A stretch of DNA of 64,000 nucleotides from Kineosporia aurantiaca JCM 3230 (GTDB lineage Bacteria > Actinomycetota > Actinomycetes > Actinomycetales > Kineosporiaceae), in contig JODP01000001.1 in NCBI GenBank assembly GCA_000719025.1, positions 806,001 to 870,000 of the forward strand, written 5' to 3'. The notes beneath the pieces are model-generated. The model was given only the letters and a program-made list of their open reading frames with translations, did not search any database and was not told where the DNA came from. The position numbers were made by a program, and so were the translations under genes. This document shows, one piece after another, positions 60,777 to 64,000 of this stretch. Each line of letters begins with the position of its first letter. The stretch's first letter is position 1.

Positions 60777-61495
60777 GGTGCGTCCACCTCGTCCGGCCTG
60801 TCCAGACCTTGTTGTTCGGAAAGATCCCTGCGCAGTTCCTGACGCGCCGGCACCCGCACCTGTTGCTCGGGGACCTCGATGATCCGGCTCTGGTCCCAGG
60901 GCCGTTCCAGCCCGGCCAGGCCGAGCATCCAGCTCAGCACCGCGCCGGTGAAACCCCAGACGAACAGTCCGGAGGCCTCGAACCCGGGACCGGCCCGGCG
61001 CCCCCGGAAGCCGGCCACGAACCGGTTACCCGGATCGGTGAGCTCGGCCAGCGGCACCCGGACCACCCGTTCCACCTCGGCCGGGTCACCGGCCCGCAGC
61101 GGGGACGGCCGTTCCCACCAGCCGATCACCGGGGTGACCCGGAAGTTGGTGACGTTGAGATAGAGCTCCGAGCACTCGGCCCGGATCAGCACCCCGGCCG
61201 GATCGACCCCGGCCTCCTCGTGCGCCTCCCGCAGGGCGGCGGCGGCCGGCCCGTCGTCTTCCGGATCGACCCGGCCGCCGGGGAAGGCCACCTGGCCGGC
61301 GTGCGAGCGCAGGGTGGCAGCGCGTTGGGTGAGCAGCACGTCGGGCCCGTGCTCGCCCTGGCCGAACAGCGCCAGGACGGCGGAGTGCCGGGCGTCGGCG
61401 GCCGGCGAGAAGACCGTGCCGAGGGGCGAGTTCTGATCCGGGCGGACCACCGCTCGGGCGAGCCGGTCGAACCAGTCCGGCGGGGGACCGCTCAC
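60773..61495 (-). CDS. NUDIX hydrolase, CoA pyrophosphatase-like
   Basis: 240 residues with a NUDIX box GGRVDPEDDGPAAAALREAH followed by EEAGV (about residues 73-97). The upstream LLTQRAATLRSHAGQVAFPG matches the UPF0035 signature of CoA pyrophosphatases. A ~50-residue C-terminal tail is hydrophilic. It is between nth and marP on the same strand, overlapping both by 4 nt, in the Rv3672c position. Confidence 0.92.
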   Translation of the reverse strand: MSGPPPDWFDRLARAVVRPDQNSPLGTVFSPAADARHSAVLALFGQGEHGPDVLLTQRAATLRSHAGQVAFPGGRVDPEDDGPAAAALREAHEEAGVDPAGVLIRAECSELYLNVTNFRVTPVIGWWERPSPLRAGDPAEVERVVRVPLAELTDPGNRFVAGFRGRRAGPGFEASGLFVWGFTGAVLSWMLGLAGLERPWDQSRIIEVPEQQVRVPARQELRRDLSEQQGLDRPDEVDAP

Positions 61496-62244
61496 GCCGG
61501 GACCGCGCCGAACGCGGAGTCGCGCAGCAGCTTCGCCGCCTTCACCGGGTCGGTCTCACCGATGCCGAACGACGGGCAGAGCGCCGAGACCGGGCAGGCC
61601 CCGCAGGCCGGCTTGCGGGCGTGGCAGGTGCGGCGGCCGTGGAAGATCACCCGGTGCGAGAGCATCGTCCAGTCCTTCTTCGGGAACAGCGCGCCGACCT
61701 GGTGCTCGACCTCCACCGGATCTTCGGAGGCGGTCCAGCCGAAGCGCCGGGAGAGCCGGCCGAAGTGCGTGTCCACGGTGATGCCGGGGACCCCGAAGGC
61801 GTTGCCCAGCACCACGTTCGCCGTCTTGCGGCCCACCCCGGGCAGTTTCACCAGCTGCTCGAGCGTGCCCGGGACCTGGCCGTCGTGCTCCTCGACCAGC
61901 CGGGCCCCGAGCTTGAGCAGCGAGTCGGTCTTGGCCCGGAAGAAGCCGGTGGGCCGGATGATCTCTTCCATCTCGGCGCGGTCGGCCCCGGCGTAGTCGG
62001 CGGCGCTGCGATAGCGCGCGAACAGCGCCGGGGTGGTCAGGTTGACCCGCTTGTCGGTGCTCTGCGCGGACAGGATGGTGGCGACCAGCAGCTCGAGCGG
62101 ACTGGTGAAATCCAGCTCGCAGTGCGCGTCCGGATAGCGCTCGGTCAGCAGCCGGTGGATCTTGCGGGCCCGGCGGGTGAGCGCGATCGAGCTCTCGACA
62201 ACCTCGGCCTGCTGCCCGTTTCGCGGCCCATTGCCCTTCGTCAC
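61492..62244 (-). CDS. nth: Endonuclease III
   Basis: A 250-residue base-excision DNA glycosylase/AP lyase. The helix-hairpin-helix LVKLPGVGRKTANVVLGNAF carries the catalytic Lys, the Asp is in TVDTHFGRLSRRFGW, and the [4Fe-4S] ligands follow the C-X6-C-X2-C-X5-C pattern in CHARKPACGACPVSALC. I take the GTG at 62244; an ATG 39 nt further upstream would add 13 residues unlike the family. Overlaps the NUDIX gene by 4 nt. Confidence 0.95.
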   Translation of the reverse strand: MTKGNGPRNGQQAEVVESSIALTRRARKIHRLLTERYPDAHCELDFTSPLELLVATILSAQSTDKRVNLTTPALFARYRSAADYAGADRAEMEEIIRPTGFFRAKTDSLLKLGARLVEEHDGQVPGTLEQLVKLPGVGRKTANVVLGNAFGVPGITVDTHFGRLSRRFGWTASEDPVEVEHQVGALFPKKDWTMLSHRVIFHGRRTCHARKPACGACPVSALCPSFGIGETDPVKAAKLLRDSAFGAVPA

Positions 62245-62586
62245 GCGCTCAGCGTACGCGCCACCACCGACAACTCCGGTCATCACCGGACCGGGTGCCC
62301 GGCTGCGGCCGGCCCGGGTCGGCACCGGCCCGGCCGGATGCCCTACTCACCGGTTGACTTATTCGTCGAACGTCCTATCCGTGCAGGTGAGGCCGCATAA
62401 CCAAGAGCGGCCGACCGTGGTCCGCCGGGAGTGTGAGCGCAGCCGGGGCGGCTCAAGCGGCAGCACGGCAGCGACGAACACTCATCCGTACCGCCGGCCC
62501 GATCAGCCCGATCGACAAGGACCGGAGTCCGCACCGTACGCCGCGCCTCTGCGTTGTTCCGCAGCCGCCCGGAGAGAGGAGAAGAG

Positions 62587-62994
62587 GTGGCCCTGGGCCT
62601 GACCGATCCACTCACCGCCCTGTCGTTCTCGGCGATGCCGGCCGACCAGCTCGCCGACTGTCACCGGGCCCTGGTGGCGGCCCAGCGGGACGTCGACCAC
62701 TGGCGGCGGCTGATCCTCGCCCGGATCGACCTGGCCGTCGCCTCGGTGGCGAACCTGGACGAGCCGCTGCCGCCGCCCGGTCTCTACGGGACCGTCCTGG
62801 ACCCGCCCACCGGCCTGCGCCGGCTGATCGGGATCGCCCCGACCGACGTCCGGGCCGGGGAGGGCGGGTTGCTGATCCGGCTGCGCGGAGCGCTGGACGA
62901 CCTGGCTCGTTACGAGAAAACCCTGGAGGCCGTGACCGGGGAGGCGGCTGGCGTCCTGGCCTACCGGGCCCGGGTCCTGGCCGCCGGTCGGTAG
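62587..62994 (+). CDS. Small helical protein, RsiG-like candidate
   Basis: 135 residues, no membrane segment. Two helical stretches are predicted (PADQLADCHRALVAAQRDV, then HWRRLILARIDLAVAS, and a C-terminal LRGALDDLARYEKTLEAV). The segment DVDHWRRLILARID resembles the helix of the c-di-GMP-binding anti-sigma RsiG, but only Arg and Asp of the published E(X)3S(X)2R(X)3Q(X)3D signature are kept. The GTG at 62587 follows AGAGGAGAAG. The function is unknown; the RsiG comparison is tentative. Confidence 0.7.
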   Translation: MALGLTDPLTALSFSAMPADQLADCHRALVAAQRDVDHWRRLILARIDLAVASVANLDEPLPPPGLYGTVLDPPTGLRRLIGIAPTDVRAGEGGLLIRLRGALDDLARYEKTLEAVTGEAAGVLAYRARVLAAGR

Positions 62995-63176
62995 GCCCCG
63001 ATTCCACAGCTCACACCGCTTTCCGCCATGATGGGGTGCAACCTTTCCGGACGCGGCGGCGAAATTTCCGTAGCCAGGACCTCCTGGCCACGGAACGCAT
63101 CGCCGACGCACTGTGGGTGACCGTCCTACGGCCCCCGGTGTCACCGCGGCCCGGGGGTGCGGCAAACTGCGTGCGG

Positions 63177-63195
63177 GTGGGGCATGATGCCTCAC
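63177..63195. promoter_or_regulatory. Palindrome upstream of crp
   Basis: GTGGGGCATGATGCCTCAC, a 19-bp inverted repeat with one mismatched pair, is 44 nt before the crp start. The spacing does not fit the classical CRP site TGTGA-N6-TCACA, so autoregulation is not proved. Confidence 0.4.
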
Positions 63196-63202
63196 TGATG
63201 AG

Positions 63203-63222
63203 GCCGTCCGGTACCGGACGGC
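63203..63222 (+). promoter_or_regulatory. Perfect 20-bp palindrome in crp leader
   Basis: GCCGTCCGGTACCGGACGGC ends only a few bases before the GAGGAGG ribosome-binding site. On the mRNA it would form a tight hairpin next to the ribosome-binding site. It could also be a protein-binding site. Confidence 0.5.
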
Positions 63223-63238
63223 GTGTGAGGAGGAACAG

Positions 63239-63916
63239 GTGGACGACGACGTCGTTCGTCAGGCGCCACTGTTCGCAGCGCTCGACGACGAAGCCGCTGC
63301 GGCGCTGCGGGCCACGATGGCGCCCACCGACGTCGCCCGTGGCCAGGTGCTCTTCCACGAGGGCGATCCCGGCGACCGGTTGTACGTCATCGTCGAGGGC
63401 AAGGTGAAACTCGGCCGGGCCTCCGGTGACGGCCGGGAGAACCTGCTGGCGGTGCTCGGCCCCGGTGAGATGTTCGGTGAGCTCTCCCTCTTCGATCCGG
63501 GCCCGCGGAACGCGACCGCGACCGCGGTGGCGGACACCTCGCTGATCGGGCTCGGCAACGACGACCTGGTCACCTGGCTGACCGGCCGCCCGGACGTCGC
63601 CCGGCAACTGCTGCGGGCGCTCGCCCGGCGGCTGCGCCGGACCAACGAGAACCTGGCCGACCTGGTGTTCTCCGATGTCCCCGGCCGGGTGGCGAAGGCT
63701 CTGCTGGACCTGTCCGAGCGTTTCGGCCGGCCCACCGACGACGGCCTGCGGGTGGCCCACGACCTCACCCAGGAGGAACTGGCCCAGCTGGTCGGCGCCT
63801 CCCGGGAGACGGTGAACAAGGCTCTGGCCGACTTCGCCTCGCGGGGCTGGCTGCGCCTGGAGGCACGGGCCGTGGTGCTGATGGACGTAGAGCGGATGCG
63901 CCGCCGCGCCCGCTAG
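63239..63916 (+). CDS. crp: Crp/Fnr-family cAMP-responsive regulator
   Basis: 225 residues, orthologous in position and length to Rv3676 and SCO3571. The cyclic-nucleotide domain has the phosphate-binding cassette GEMFGELSLFDPGPRNATAT, and the C-terminal winged helix has LTQEELAQLVGASRETVNKA and LADFASRGWLRLE. The start is the GTG at 63239 behind GAGGAGG. In Streptomyces and mycobacteria it controls development, resuscitation and metabolism. Its stop codon overlaps that of the convergent gene. Confidence 0.96.
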   Translation: MDDDVVRQAPLFAALDDEAAAALRATMAPTDVARGQVLFHEGDPGDRLYVIVEGKVKLGRASGDGRENLLAVLGPGEMFGELSLFDPGPRNATATAVADTSLIGLGNDDLVTWLTGRPDVARQLLRALARRLRRTNENLADLVFSDVPGRVAKALLDLSERFGRPTDDGLRVAHDLTQEELAQLVGASRETVNKALADFASRGWLRLEARAVVLMDVERMRRRAR

Positions 63917-64000
63917 TCCAGTACCCCTAGATAGAGCAGCTGGGCCCGGACGCTGAGTTCGGCGGCGGGCCAGACCGATTGCGGAACGTCGGCGTACACC
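63913..64000 (-). CDS. MBL-fold hydrolase, C-terminal end only (partial)
   Basis: The minus strand from the window edge reads YADVPQSVWPAAELSVRAQL and ends LYLGVLD-stop, like the C-terminus of the LACTB2/Rv3677c-type metallo-beta-lactamase-fold proteins that lie convergent to crp in mycobacteria. The stop shares the palindromic CTAG with the crp stop. The rest lies outside the window, so the family call rests on ~28 residues and synteny. Confidence 0.6.
   Translation of the reverse strand, partial: VYADVPQSVWPAAELSVRAQLLYLGVLD

Noticed and set aside
63177..63195. Classical CRP-binding site upstream of crp
   Set aside because: The half-sites are GTG/CAC but are 13 bp apart instead of the 8 bp expected from TGTGA-N6-TCACA.

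Overview
The window is chromosomal DNA from a high-GC Gram-positive bacterium of the Actinomycetota. GC is very high at third codon positions, GTG starts are frequent, and many neighbouring genes are translationally coupled through ATGA/GTGA overlaps. The gene content includes a membrane-fused thymidylate kinase, a bldG-type STAS gene, a conservon-like kinase/LC7/DUF742/GTPase operon, and the septum-site (tadZ)/Tad cluster next to a HAD-IB gene. The blocks match conserved neighbourhoods known from Streptomyces (around SCO3540-SCO3571) and Mycobacterium tuberculosis (around Rv3644c-Rv3677c). A filamentous or motile-spore actinomycete such as a member of the Kineosporiales is plausible, but the sequence alone does not prove the genus.

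Layout. (1) 0.1-19.2 kb is an accessory island for quaternary-amine catabolism: a choline dehydrogenase-like GMC enzyme and a betaine aldehyde dehydrogenase (divergent), a three-component Rieske demethylase (ferredoxin, reductase, oxygenase), and heterotetrameric sarcosine oxidase soxBDAG. Regulators of the IclR, AraC, GntR and TetR families sit among them, and two have convincing palindromic operators (5608-5645 and 10442-10467). Together the enzymes could take choline through glycine betaine to glycine, but no dedicated dimethylglycine dehydrogenase is visible. A DUF805 protein with a Gly/Tyr/Gln-rich tail, a GGDEF protein and two aldo/keto reductases are embedded in it. (2) 19.2-26.8 kb holds a SohB-like protease behind a near-consensus promoter, an ECF sigma factor with a one-pass membrane partner, a VOC protein, acetyl-CoA synthetase, a LytTR regulator, a GtrA protein and a degenerate Fic protein. 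(3) 26.8-34.5 kb holds a probable structured RNA (position of the Ms1/MTS2823/scr3559 6S-like RNAs), a HAD-IB phosphatase, a repeat-rich 740-bp regulatory gap and the Tad pilus/secretion operon. (4) 34.5-39.8 kb has bldG, its anti-sigma partner, a membrane H+-pyrophosphatase and a methyltransferase. (5) 39.8-45.1 kb is a conservon-like signalling operon. (6) 45.5-54.3 kb has topA, the MFS-Tmk fusion, holB, a secreted lipoprotein peptidase and tRNA-Thr(CGT). (7) 54.4-57.9 kb is a probable insertion (TIG-repeat secreted protein, AraC regulator, acyl-CoA dehydrogenase-like enzyme). (8) 58.1-64 kb is the conserved holin-X / epoxide hydrolase / marP / NUDIX / nth / crp / MBL block.

The most unusual signals are non-coding. 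A 21-22-bp GTGATCATG repeat recurs six times on one helical face upstream of tadZ, and again as a 2+2 inverted array at 8.4 kb. A ~44-bp block containing paired TCCACAG motifs is duplicated before tadZ and before the pilin-like gene. A rod-like inverted-repeat region lies between the Fic-like and HAD genes. The block order also implies an inversion of the acs-to-holB segment relative to Streptomyces and Mycobacterium.
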